From NCBI GenBank assembly GCA_024114885.1, contig CP099419.1, positions 3,534,001 through 3,598,000 of the forward strand: a stretch of DNA of 64,000 nucleotides. Direction: 5' to 3'. The position numbers were made by a program, and so were the translations under genes. Under the pieces are notes generated by a model. That model saw only the letters and a list, made by a program, of their open reading frames with translations, was not told the origin of the DNA and searched no databases. Origin of the DNA: Septoria linicola (Eukaryota; Ascomycota; Dothideomycetes; Mycosphaerellales; Mycosphaerellaceae). Below are positions 1 through 10,120 of this stretch, in pieces. Every line of letters begins with the position of its first letter. Position 1 is the first letter of the stretch.

Positions 1-668
1 AATAGAGAGTCAGAGACTTTCCAGGTCCAAATCCAACCTTTGTTGCACAGAGTGGCGCGTTCCCAGTCAAGCATACCGACGATATCCCAGCTTCAGCTTC
101 CGGAGAGAGGGACCAACGCCTTGACGCTCTGTACAAGGAAGCTTTCCACTCCGAGCCCATCACGGACGATGGCATCAAGCTATGCCGATTCATGGCCACT
201 CTCGGCTCGCACGACATCTCGCTCATGCGCGAGATCCTCGGGTTCCCCGAACGTGTCATAGCAGTCACAGCCCACGACCCCATCTACACCGCCATCTTCT
301 CCTACATCGACCAACGCAGCCCCGGCAAAGAATCCTTCTCCGTAACCTACGAGTCCGGCTTCGAAGGCGTGGCCGACTTCGACGCCCACCTAGCCATCTA
401 CGGCGAGAAGAAGCGAGTCATGATCAAGTACGATTCGCCCTTTGTCAAAGGTCTACCGATCAAAGTTGTCGTTCAGGAGACGAACGAGTTTGGTGAGATC
501 GAGACGAAAGAGATCATCGGTAACTATGAGGATGCCTATACATATGAGCTGAAGGAGTTTTATGAGTGTGTTGTGAAAGGGAAAGAGGTGAAAACGAGCG
601 TAAAGGATGCGAGGGAGGATCTGAGGCTGTATGACCTGATGTATCAGAAGTGGGAGGAGCAGAAGTAG
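1..668 (+). CDS. Gfo/Idh/MocA-family oxidoreductase, 3' part
   Basis: This is the C-terminal part of an NAD(P)-dependent oxidoreductase; the N-terminal Rossmann half lies outside the window. The frame is open from base 6. The TAG at 3-5 could be an intron acceptor ending at base 5 (aatAG), so the first visible exon may start at 6. It ends at a TAG at 666-668, about 221 codons. The visible part looks like the C-terminal alpha/beta domain of the family: a beta-rich segment (FSVTYESGFEGVADFDAHLA) followed by the closing helix (YELKEFYECVVKGKEVKTS) that ends dimer-type members, and the tail DLMYQKWEEQK. An ATG at 192 is internal and is not the start. The substrate cannot be told from this part. 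Family call is fairly secure; exact function unknown. Confidence 0.65.
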
Positions 669-1640
669 AGTACGAAGGTGTGTGCACATGAGACCGTCGT
701 GCTGGTAGAACCCACTTTTTGATACATCGTCTCGTACCTTCAGGTGAAGCTCAACATAGTCGCCGAGACCAGCAGTAACGTGTCGAAAGGGCGAAGCCGG
801 GATTGAATGACAAGCGCGCAACGCAAGCCATCGGCCGTCATCGTGCCAGATCAATAGCCCCCCAGCCTCTCTGCGTTACTATGTGATTGAGCTCCACTTG
901 TTGACTACAGCTGGAGGGCTCGGAGCAAGCAAAAGAGCGGCGAGCGGAATCTCGGGCAGACTGACACATAGGCTCCAGCTAGCGTGGTCTTTCGACCCTA
1001 GTACTTGCCTAATTCAGTCTCGCCGTATTGATCTCACGCTGCTGGCGAGAAAGGCATCGAGGGCAGAGTCTGGAATCGAAGCGTGTGCTGATCGTTCGCA
1101 TCGTTGAGAATCTTCTGCAATGTCCTCGGGCCTCTGATTCTGGCTGAGCGATCCAGGTATTTGTGTGGGCCCAGAGATCTAATCGAGGCTGCGGCATGCC
1201 TGGACAGGCGACTAAATCGTGGTCGATGTCGAGCCCACAGTGCGATCGCCAAAGCTGGACCACTGCCAAGCTCCTATCTGTAATTCTGGTGAGCTGACAG
1301 CATGTCAGACATTCCCATGTAGCGGTCGTCACGATTATAAAGTACAATTTGACCAAAAGGTACACAATGCTTGTCCTAACTGTCCTATAATGACTTCAAA
1401 ACGCCTTGCAATTAACGCTGATGCGATCGCCGAACGCTACACACGCTCAAGTTTGCGGCAAGAAGAGCGTAGCGCATACTTCAAAGTGCGATTTGCGGCC
1501 GTAATATCGTCCTCGTCTTCTGTGTCGCTGCCGTTCCAGTCGGCTCTCGTTACGTCGTGTTTCCATATATACAAGCACGAGCTTGTGTCCATGTGCACAG
1601 CGAGTGGCCGGGTGGATCGTGTATCTGGAAGACACATCCA
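669..1640. other. Intergenic, no gene seen
   Basis: This 970-base stretch lies between two convergent genes, whose 3' ends face each other. The open frames here are short or mirror the neighbouring gene and show no domain, splice structure or codon pattern of a gene. Confidence 0.5.
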
Positions 1641-4169
1641 TCAGAATACATCATCCGGCCACTCAAAATTCTCGTCTTTACTCCCTCTCTTTGGAAGGCT
1701 CGGCACGCCACCCACTCCTGGTACGATCTTGACAGTATCGCTCACAGCGCGAGTCTGCTGCTTACTAATACCCTTGACCGATGGAGGACTAGCAGATCGG
1801 CTTTGGCGGGACGTGGCGCGAGTCGTGCGCTTGTGTGGGCTGTTTGAACGCGAGCGAATGCCGCTGCGTCCATACCTAGCAGGCGTTGCGGTCGCAGTCG
1901 GGTTCGGAGGCTCATCCTGCAGGGCCATGGTGCTCGTTTCTTCTTCCTCTTCGTAGACCGGATCGAGCAATGCGTCGTCGCCCTCTGCGGTCCTTGGTCG
2001 GGCAAGCTCATCCTCGCTGCCTACAGCGTCCCCCATACCGACATCTTCGGCGATGTGAGAAGTTTCAACTTCGGCCTCAATGACCTGGGTTCCTGCGTCG
2101 CCTTTTTTCTTCGTCTTCACAGTTGTAACAGTCTTCTTGCTAACCTTGCCTTGGGGCGACTTGGTCACTTTTCTGGTAGACGGGCTGCCGTCGGTCTTGC
2201 CACCAGACTTGCGCTTCTTCTTTCCGGAATTTTGCGCAGCCTCCTCCCACTCATCATCGTCATGGTCTTTCGTCCTTCCCGGATTGTACACTTTGTCCTC
2301 ATTAGCCAGCGGCCTGCGCTTCTTAGACTTTGCAGGCTTCTTTGCAGCCTTGACAGAATCGTCGAGCGCGTTGAGCTTCGCATCGAGAATGGCCGAATTA
2401 GGTTCCTTGATCGGCTCCACGTTGCCATCGAGGCTGGCATTGTTGGCATCTGTGATCTCGACGTCCATCTGCTCGGTCCCAGGCTCACGATTCTCTTCGT
2501 TCCTCGGCCGACTGCTACTCTTGTCGATCTCAGTCGTGCGGTTGAAGATGTCCTTCGCATGCAATTGCGAAGACCGTCCCCTTGATGGTCTAACCGTATC
2601 TTCATCAATATCATCGAATGCCGTGCTTAGATCGAGCTCCTTGCGTGTCCGGACCTCACTCTCGACACGTGGAACAGTCTCTTCATAAGTCTCAGGACCA
2701 CGCAGCTCTGGAAATAGCACCCGCTCACTAGGCAGTGTCGGCAAAGCTCCCGGAACGAACCTGGATCTCTTCAAGCTGTTCTTCATGCTGTTCACGGGGG
2801 TGAAGCGCTCGAATTTTCTGTTCAGCTTGGGCGCTGGCGAGGCATCGGCCAAGGCACGGTCGAGCTCCATTCTTGCGTTTTGCAGCTTCTCCTCTAAATT
2901 GCTGACACGCTTCGACAGACGGTTCTGCTTCTTGAGGTCATACTTTGACGCGGAGCTCCTCAAGATCGACGCTGAACCATCGAACTCGGCCTTCAGCGGG
3001 GATATTGAAGCCGAAGACTCCCTCTGCGAAGCCGCAAGGTTGAAGTCGGACTTGGCGCGCTTGACTGTACCAGTGAGCGATACCAGCGATGGCTTGCGGA
3101 GGTGCATTCGAGACAGTCTGCCTCGCAATGTTCTCGGTGGCTCTGGAACTGCAGCTCCTGCCTTGCGCTGCTCTTCCTCAGAGTATCGAATGTGTGACTC
3201 GAGTGACTCTGTCCGCCGATGGCCTTCAGTACTTGGCTCCATCACGACGGCAGAGTCCCGTGGAGTGGCTAGTCCAATGTGGCTGCCGCCAAACTGCCCG
3301 GCACTCTTCATCTGGGCATACTTGGCCTCTGCTTCTGCCTTGAGCCTGGCTTTCCTCTCAGCTTCCAGAATGTTCTGACGAGTCAACTCCTCCTTCGTAT
3401 CGTTCCACAGCCGGTTCCACAAGGCGACAGGATGGAAGTTCGTACCCCACGACTTGCCAAAGCGGAACATGCCTCCAGCATCCTCCTTCCGACTGCGAGC
3501 ATTGATCTCGGCAACCCGCTCTGGCATCATCTCTTTCTCGTACTCAATCGTAGCTTGGACATCTCTGGCCGGCGTGGGCATACCCTCGTGATAGTCTGCC
3601 ATGAGCTCATCCACATAGGAAAGATTGCCGCTATCAGATTGGGGGAGTCGTGTGAAGACGGACGGTGGCTGCTGGCTCGGCTTGTCATTCAAGCTGCCTT
3701 CTTGAAACCTCGACTCACGGGGTGGAGACTCCTGTCGTCGAGACATGATTGCAGTCGAGGCAGCATGACGAAGATTGAGGTTCGAGAGGTTGCGGATGCC
3801 CTTCTTACGACGAAGCTTTGCTGCTTGCTGGGAGGGCGTGTCAGAGGCTTCGCCGTCACTGGCAGCGGCATGCGAGCGGGAGCGCTTGGACGGCGTTGGC
3901 CTGTCATTGTCATTGACCTCGAGTCGGCGGGTCTCGGTGCCATAATGGTAGCTAATATCGTCCTGTGCATCTCGTCTCCGCTTAGAACCACTCGCAGGCG
4001 CAGATGGAGGACGACTAATATCCATGCCGCTGCTGCCAGGACGGTAATGGACGTCTTTGGGGGGCACAGGCGGCGGAGGAGGAGAGTCCTGCTCCATCAC
4101 AGCGGACAAGAAAGAGTACTTGTGTCCCTGCAGCGCGGTCAGCACATGGTTTCGATAGGTTCCGCTCAT
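1641..4169 (-). CDS. Large disordered, probably nuclear protein (nuclear RNA-binding protein-like)
   Basis: An intronless gene of about 842 residues. I place the start at the ATG at 4169 (MSGTYRNHVL...), because the preceding 23 in-frame codons look like leader sequence and the segment from MSGTYRNHV onward looks conserved. The protein is mostly low complexity: a Pro run (SPPPPPVPPKD), several basic stretches that could be nuclear localisation signals (GSKRRRD, KRSRSH, KKSKKRRPLA), and an ordered central part at about 185-300 with YVDELMADYHEGMPTPARD and GTNFHPVALWNRLW. A coiled coil follows at about 430-450 (LSKRVSNLEEKLQNARMELD). The C-terminal third is Lys/Glu-rich and the protein ends NFEWPDDVF. 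From memory, Aspergillus proteins with this MSGTYRNHV start are annotated as nuclear RNA-binding protein; I cannot confirm that and see no RRM. Confidence 0.65.
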   Translation of the reverse strand: MSGTYRNHVLTALQGHKYSFLSAVMEQDSPPPPPVPPKDVHYRPGSSGMDISRPPSAPASGSKRRRDAQDDISYHYGTETRRLEVNDNDRPTPSKRSRSHAAASDGEASDTPSQQAAKLRRKKGIRNLSNLNLRHAASTAIMSRRQESPPRESRFQEGSLNDKPSQQPPSVFTRLPQSDSGNLSYVDELMADYHEGMPTPARDVQATIEYEKEMMPERVAEINARSRKEDAGGMFRFGKSWGTNFHPVALWNRLWNDTKEELTRQNILEAERKARLKAEAEAKYAQMKSAGQFGGSHIGLATPRDSAVVMEPSTEGHRRTESLESHIRYSEEEQRKAGAAVPEPPRTLRGRLSRMHLRKPSLVSLTGTVKRAKSDFNLAASQRESSASISPLKAEFDGSASILRSSASKYDLKKQNRLSKRVSNLEEKLQNARMELDRALADASPAPKLNRKFERFTPVNSMKNSLKRSRFVPGALPTLPSERVLFPELRGPETYEETVPRVESEVRTRKELDLSTAFDDIDEDTVRPSRGRSSQLHAKDIFNRTTEIDKSSSRPRNEENREPGTEQMDVEITDANNASLDGNVEPIKEPNSAILDAKLNALDDSVKAAKKPAKSKKRRPLANEDKVYNPGRTKDHDDDEWEEAAQNSGKKKRKSGGKTDGSPSTRKVTKSPQGKVSKKTVTTVKTKKKGDAGTQVIEAEVETSHIAEDVGMGDAVGSEDELARPRTAEGDDALLDPVYEEEEETSTMALQDEPPNPTATATPARYGRSGIRSRSNSPHKRTTRATSRQSRSASPPSVKGISKQQTRAVSDTVKIVPGVGGVPSLPKRGSKDENFEWPDDVF

Positions 4170-5209
4170 AGCGGCTAGCTGAGCAGTGCTCCGTGGCACT
4201 GCAGGCGAAGCTACAGCAACAGAAGCAGGTCTCGTCACCCCAACCGAGATGCATAGAGTTGTGTCTGTTGTTTGGCCATCTGCACGTCGAGCCGTTCGTA
4301 CCTTGTCTCCGTGTGACTCAGCGACTCCAGATTGTCGTGGTGGCAGCCAAACAATTCCTCACAAGCTTTCGGCCGTCGTGCAGGCGGGCGTCTGTGCCTG
4401 CGTCCGTGCCTGCGGGTCCTGCACGCCAGAGGGCTTCGTGCGGGTGATGTTTTGATATGGTTTTGTTGTTGGCGTCTTGGTCAATAATGCGTGTGCGTGG
4501 TGAAGTAAATATATGAGCAGAATGTACAAGAAATTAGCAGCAACAAGTCGAGGAGAAGAGACAAAGTCACCAGACAGTCCAATGTTGATTGAGGTTAGTT
4601 GGCGAACGTGGAGCAGCTCGTGCGACGCCAACACACGTGATGCCACTTCTACCAATCAAAGCCACTTTCCTAGGATGCGCGAACAACGAGCGTGTCTCGC
4701 AACCAGATATTGCAAATACCATCACAACAGCTCTGGGCCAATCTGACGGAACCACGGCAGTCAGAACGAGAGTGCTATAACCCCAATCTGACCAGAACCC
4801 GGAGTACCATGCGGTAGACACATGCACGAGTCAATGGTACGGAGCGTCAACGGTCGTCGTGCCCGAACCACTATTGAAACATGGACCCTGCTGCACGTCA
4901 AAGCTGTCGGTATTATGAGCTATGTTCTGACGTCTTACAAACCACTGTGTTCGGCATCATGATTCTGAACGGAGCTAAGTAAAGGGAAATGTGCCAGCGG
5001 ATACATCGCACTCATTCTCAGCACCACGACTTTCTCGCAGGGATTTAGGTGGCCTGATCAACGCTGAGCAGGAAAGTATGTTATACATATTCATAATGGT
5101 CAAGTCGCCAGGACCTGACGTCATTGATCTATCAGTCTATAGAGAGTTCCAAAAAATCATCATATGTCTGGCAACAACTCCTGCAAACGCATGCATGCAT
5201 GAGGCACTC
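4170..5209. other. Intergenic, upstream region of the 1641-4169 gene
   Basis: About 1 kb holding the promoter of the disordered-protein gene and the 3' flank of the next gene, which is on the same strand. I see no further gene or RNA. Confidence 0.45.
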
Positions 5210-5740
5210 TCACCTCTCCCTCCCGATCGGCCCCCAAGCCTCAGGGGCAGGCCCATCGACATCTTCGAACGGATTAGTCGTCATTGGCGCCGATACCTTC
5301 ACAGGTGGTCGTGCTGGTGTTCGTACAAATGTCTGCGATTGCATATGACTGTCGCCAGGCCGGGCATGTGAATGTCCAGGGTGGGCGATAATGCCCAGCT
5401 CATACCCATCAGGGTGCGGCAGTGGGCGACCAACGAAAGCTGACTGTGCTGGCTTTCTGCGTGTGCCAGATCTGTTCGTTGTGCTGCGAAGGGAACCGCT
5501 CTGCAGGTGTGAGAGTTGTCCTTCGGCTTTGCGAGCCAGCTTGCGCTTGGTCAGTCGGTCTTTGGTGAAGCGGATAAGCAGAACGACGAGGATGAGTGCG
5601 GCAAAGGCGATCAGGAAGCGACCGACGATGCCCCAGACCTTGTGCATGTCGCCGTCACCATCGACGCTGCGGTGATGAAGGACTGGCTGGTCAGCTGGAG
5701 CGGAGTAGTAAGCGCTTTGGTGGAGAGTGCGGAGGTGCAT
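5210..5740 (-). CDS. Hypothetical single-pass membrane protein
   Basis: A single-exon gene of 176 residues. A 32-residue N-terminal tail (MHLRTLHQSAYYSAPADQPV...) is followed by one strong membrane segment at about 34-57 (VWGIVGRFLIAFAALILVVL), then the basic stretch KDRLTKRKLARKAEG. That pattern puts the tail outside and the rest in the cytosol. The C-terminal part is polar and ends FEDVDGPAPEAWGPIGRER. I do not recognise a family. The layout resembles the many small conserved single-TM proteins of filamentous ascomycetes. The start is the ATG at 5738-5740, with no stronger upstream choice. Confidence 0.55.
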   Translation of the reverse strand: MHLRTLHQSAYYSAPADQPVLHHRSVDGDGDMHKVWGIVGRFLIAFAALILVVLLIRFTKDRLTKRKLARKAEGQLSHLQSGSLRSTTNRSGTRRKPAQSAFVGRPLPHPDGYELGIIAHPGHSHARPGDSHMQSQTFVRTPARPPVKVSAPMTTNPFEDVDGPAPEAWGPIGRER

Positions 5741-7086
5741 GATGGCGAGATCTGTTTGTTAGCAGGAGTTGAGTACAGCAAGTGTGCTGTCGTTCTGTCG
5801 TGTAGCGAGGATCTGCTACGAGATGTTACCAGAACACCTTGCGTCTTGCTTGAACGTCGAACGACTGGTTCGAGATCTTGCTTCGAGACAGTATACACTG
5901 TTCTAGACAGACCGTCTAGAGGTGTCTTATATGGCAGAGGCATTGTTCTATATTGCTTTGATTGAGACAAGGCGTGAATGGTGCATTGTTCGATGCCACA
6001 AAGAAGCATACAATGGGCACGACCTTAGAGCTGTTCGTTGTTCTTCGAGAGGCGATCCCACTGGTCATTGGCATTCGTTCAGCCCAGCCGTGGGCTTTGG
6101 GAGGATGGGAGATGTAAGCAACCGAAAGTGTCTCAGAAGTCGCCCACTCAAGTCGCCCGCGGTGAGCAGTCATCAGGTGGCGCGGAGTATGCCACGGATT
6201 CGGAGACTGATCTAGAGTTATGTCGGCGTGACTTGTCGCTATACGTGCTCTGATGAACCACGATCACAGCTCCAGCATAGCACACTGATGTGCTGACAGC
6301 ATTAGTCACTGCATAAACTTGTGTATAACCCAATGCATAAATATTCCTGGCTGGAACTTGGCACTCGGTGTCACATCTGAGATCTTGTTTGGTAGAGCCG
6401 CGATACCACCGTTCAGGGTGGGTGGCTCGCACGGGCATTGGTTCGCAGCAGTTGTCGGACTTGTGAGGCTGCAAAATAGGCGAAGATGGGCGGGGTGAAG
6501 AAGCAATGGAGCTGCAAGCAAGCTAGATAGCCGCCTCGCAGCGGATCTGATGCATCACCAACATGGCCAGCAGCATAATAGTGACGACCTCGAGGGACTA
6601 TAGTGTGCTCTAAAAGTACTGCTGCTCAAATGCTGGCTCATGAGACGATGTTCGAAGGAGAAAGTTGAAGTCTCTGTCTGCATTTGAACAAGTCAAGCCA
6701 AGCCTTTACCCCGTGGGCACATGCGTAGTTCGGGAGATCTAGGAACGGGAGAGGACTTTGGTAAGATTGACGTCGGCGTTCACTCTATGCTTCGGCAGTG
6801 ACTGACCTTCGAGTGAAAGCGGATTGGACTTGCTGCACACTTGCTGCACGACACCGACTAGCAGACGATCGTATGGTTCTCACCGCGGCTCAGTAGCAGT
6901 CAGAGTGCAGTGCTGCAAGTGACAACATTGTCTCATTGTTGTCTATTGCGCTCGACCGGCACCAAGAGAATTCTGCCAAAGAAACACGAACGACAAGCCC
7001 TCGGCTGCTGGACAGTCGAACCAACTGCCCTCGAAATAGATCATAACACGAAATTCTCCAGTCTTGACGCGTCAGAAGCATTCATC
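5741..7086. other. Intergenic, divergent promoter region
   Basis: About 1.35 kb between two divergently transcribed genes. An open frame continues upstream of 7087 in phase with the next gene, but it has no coding character. No other gene is supported. Confidence 0.45.
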
Positions 7087-7662
7087 ATGCCGACTCAAAG
7101 ACCGTCCTTTCTCGGAGGCTTTCTCACTGCCTTTCGAGCTCATTCCTCACCGCAGCACAAGGCGTCGTCGCTCAACACAGCCGCCGCAGTCTCGGGGACG
7201 GCAACAATATGGACGGCGGCACCGCAACCTGTCAGGACACCCTCACCTGGTCCAGAACCGACAGTCGCGAGCCCAAAGCCCATAAACCCAAAGACAAATC
7301 CGTACAACTCTCAGACGTCCACTTCACATACAGATCGGCAGCAATTAGTAGCATACCCGCCATCTCTCGAACACAACGTGAGTCCGCTGACTCATCTTCC
7401 ACGATCACCTCCGTCTCCAGGTCTGCCCATATACGGGCCTCAGAACAAGCCTCAGCCAAATTACCCTTCAGTGCAGGACGTGCGGCGATCTCGACGAGGG
7501 AGTGACAGCAGCACTGAAGGATATCGAGAAGTGAGAAATGGGAATGAGAAGTGGTTCATCGGCGGCTTGACATCGAGCGGTGAAGAGCGATATTATAAGC
7601 TCAGCATGGTGAAACGAGACAAGAGCTCCGATCGGATATCGACTGATCAGATGAGTTTATGA
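7087..7662 (+). CDS. Small conserved fungal protein, disordered with ordered C-terminus
   Basis: A single-exon gene of 191 residues. An in-frame ATG at 6910 exists, but the 59 residues before 7087 look non-coding, and ATG 7087 sits in the context ttcatcATG. From residue 1 the protein reads MPTQRPSFLGGFLTAF. It then has a long Ser/Pro/Thr-rich disordered region (about 20-140) and a compact end at about 155-191 with NGNEKWFIGGLTSSGEERYY, KLSMVKR and DRISTDQMSL. The WF...G....EE.YYKL...KR....DR.S.D..SL pattern at the end resembles a family of short uncharacterised ascomycete proteins. I do not know a function. Confidence 0.55.
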   Translation: MPTQRPSFLGGFLTAFRAHSSPQHKASSLNTAAAVSGTATIWTAAPQPVRTPSPGPEPTVASPKPINPKTNPYNSQTSTSHTDRQQLVAYPPSLEHNVSPLTHLPRSPPSPGLPIYGPQNKPQPNYPSVQDVRRSRRGSDSSTEGYREVRNGNEKWFIGGLTSSGEERYYKLSMVKRDKSSDRISTDQMSL

Positions 7663-9277
7663 TGATGATGATACAGCGAAGCTTAGCATATGGGATTTGG
7701 CCCGGCGTTCTGGAAGCCACGTGAGGACGAGTCTGTTGTTACAGACCGAGCCATGGCTGGTGGGTGGCATAAATGCTTGCTTCGGGAGGATCGAAAACAA
7801 TAGATGTGTACAGACGGACGGAAGCACGAATGAGAAATCAGACATTGATGGGCGATGAAGGTTTACGTGACGTGCACATAGGTGAAAATAAACTCGACTG
7901 CTCGCAGCAGTGTAAGTCTCGATGGAGGGCGGCTTATCACTGCATCGCATTGTCTTCTGCATTTTGACCCCGAGACCGAGCTGATCATCCAGGACGTGCG
8001 AGCGTGCTAACGTGCATAGCCACAGGATCAATGCTTCCTGGACCACTGCGCTGGAGGCTGTCTGTTCACTGCCATTGGTGGGGTTCCAAACAGGCATAAG
8101 AAGCGAGTCTGCTCCCCGCTTTCGCATGAGCAGAATGCAAGTCAAGCAGCGCAAGCGAGAGGACGGACTGGATGCGCACCTGCTGACGGCAGAATGAAGG
8201 TCAGCACACCATAGCTTATGGTCGCGGTACCTCTGGCAAGGTGGTCCAGACACGACGCCGACCACGTGGAGAGACGACAGAACAGCGGGTGGCGGCCACG
8301 CGACCTGGTACCTGGTATAAGACGGCAGGTGCTCTTCGTCGCTTCACGGGGCCATTGCTGTGTGTTTCGCCTGGTCTGGACTTACCTTCGTGCTCATTAC
8401 GCTTACCAGCATATTTCGACGTCTCGCTTCTGGCTGGCAACATCTCCTGAGTGACAACTTCCAGCATCACGAACAACGCCGCAAGATTGGTCAAGACAGA
8501 CCAAAGTTGAGACACACGGGCGTGGAGACCTAAGTCGTAAGTATCGCCAATCGTCAACAACTGCCTGTACTGCAATTGTGCAAGTACTGGTGTCCAGAGG
8601 TCCATCGCACCTTCCATGCGCAAGAAGCAGTAACGACCAGCCCCGCCCGTTTCATTGCTTAGGCTCCGAGCGCCTCCGGTAGTAACCACTCACACATACA
8701 CTCGCTGGACACAACTACCCTGAAGTGGCGTTTGAGGTCGCCTCTACTGAACAGCCGGATCTTCACAGCCTTCGCTACACAGCTCCAGGATAGGCAGTCG
8801 CCAAAAAGACAGCAGTTCTTGAGCAAAAGAAACAGCTATGGGTCGATGCTACAATGTTCGTTGCGCTCACTCGACCGACCTCATCGCATACAATTACCTG
8901 TGTGACTGTATTCCTTCGAAGCAGAAGGATCAGGCTTTTTGTTGGCTGTGGGATCCTCCTTGTGCCGTGCTCGAGCTTCTAAAAGGTTGCGCTGACTTGC
9001 ATAGAACAAAGCCACTAGCCCGACGCCACCGCGAAACTGCTGCAACGAGATCGTCACGATCATCCTGTGCTCTGGTGGGTCGAAGAGCATGAAGAGCGTT
9101 ATAAAGCAGAACATTAAGTCCTGATGAGGTCGACGCACGACAGCTGTACCCAACGACAAACACAGCATACTCTACCTTGACAGAAGCTTGTCAAGTTCTA
9201 TTCTAGTGCAGATCAATACCGAACGGCAGGACTCGACCACGCCACGACCCAGATACCTTCGACTGGTCTGTGATACA
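7663..9277. other. Intergenic, no gene supported
   Basis: About 1.6 kb. Open frames at 7657-8265 (minus) and 8216-8689 (minus) overlap each other. They lack a recognisable domain, a good start context or plausible splice sites, so I do not call them. Confidence 0.4.
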
Positions 9278-9930
9278 ATGGCTTCACCACTTCTCAGTCT
9301 GCCGAGAGAAGTCCGCGACAGTATGAATATTTCCAATGCTATTGCCACCTACTGTAAACACGATACTAACCGACTTCTTTAGTGATTTCGGAAATCGTCA
9401 TCATGAACAACGACCAACCCTTCCGCCTCCACTACAAACATCTCGCGCGAACCCCAGCCACCACAGCCGGACTATCGACCACATGTAGACAACTCCACGC
9501 CGAATACGGCTACTTACTTAGACGAGCGGCTTTCTCTCCCGGAACCAGGACAACTATCCCAACCTACGATTTTGATTTCACTCGATTGACCTCATTCGTG
9601 CAGACACTACGAGCGCACGAAATAGCAGCAGCGAACCGGAATGCCAATTTCGTAGTAAATCTTGTCATCTTGGACCCTGCATCCCTCGCAAAAACTCACC
9701 CGGGCTTGCTAGAATGGGCCATTGTTTGCGAGACCAGAGGGGTGAAGATGGAGTATACTGTGCATTGGACGAGTATTGACCCTCAAGCTTTGCGGGAGAT
9801 GCAGACCATTATTGGAAGACTAAGGGAGGGGAGAAAGATTCTGGATGTTTTGGGCAGACGAAATGTGAAGAGTTGGACTTGGACAGGCTATGAGTCGAGT
9901 TTGGTGAAAGCGGCCTTGGACTATGCGTAG
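9278..9930 (+). CDS. F-box/2EXR-like protein
   Basis: Two exons, 9278-9320 and 9383-9930, with a 62-nt intron (donor GTATGA, branch ACTAAC, acceptor TTTAG). They encode 196 residues. Splicing creates a Met codon across the junction and gives MASPLLSLPREVRDMISEIV, which matches the LPRELRDxIYE opening typical of the many fungal F-box-like/2EXR proteins. Next comes a segment around TTCRQLHAEYGYLL, the second hallmark of these proteins (xxCRQhxxEh). The rest (FVVNLVILDP, LLEWAIVC) is ordered but not assignable. Such proteins are numerous in ascomycetes and mostly without known substrates. The spliced N-terminus is strong evidence for the model. Confidence 0.7.
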
Positions 9931-10120
9931 GTACGACGAGAAGGGGCATGGTCTGAAACGATGTACCGTGATAGACAATCTCGTGATCGTTGCTGGCATG
10001 CTACGCAAGTCGTCGTTATCATTATTACATTTACCGTGTTCAAAAGGCACTCCAAACATAAAACATTAGATCCCATCCCTCATTACTCATTATGCGTAGC
10101 AGTGCTATACTGTGCTCCTC

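Noticed and set aside
1219..1956. 245-residue plus-strand open frame
   Set aside because: It overlaps the 3' end of the large minus-strand gene, is low-complexity in the overlap and shows no domain; a shadow frame.
2055..4178. Long plus-strand frames opposite the disordered-protein gene
   Set aside because: They mirror the GC-rich minus-strand codons and have no independent start context or motif.
5860..5885. Possible tRNA B-box (ggttcgag)
   Set aside because: No A-box, cloverleaf arms or Pol III terminator at suitable spacing.
7657..8689. Two minus-strand frames (202 and 157 codons) as genes
   Set aside because: They overlap each other in different frames, have no recognisable domain and no matching splice sites.
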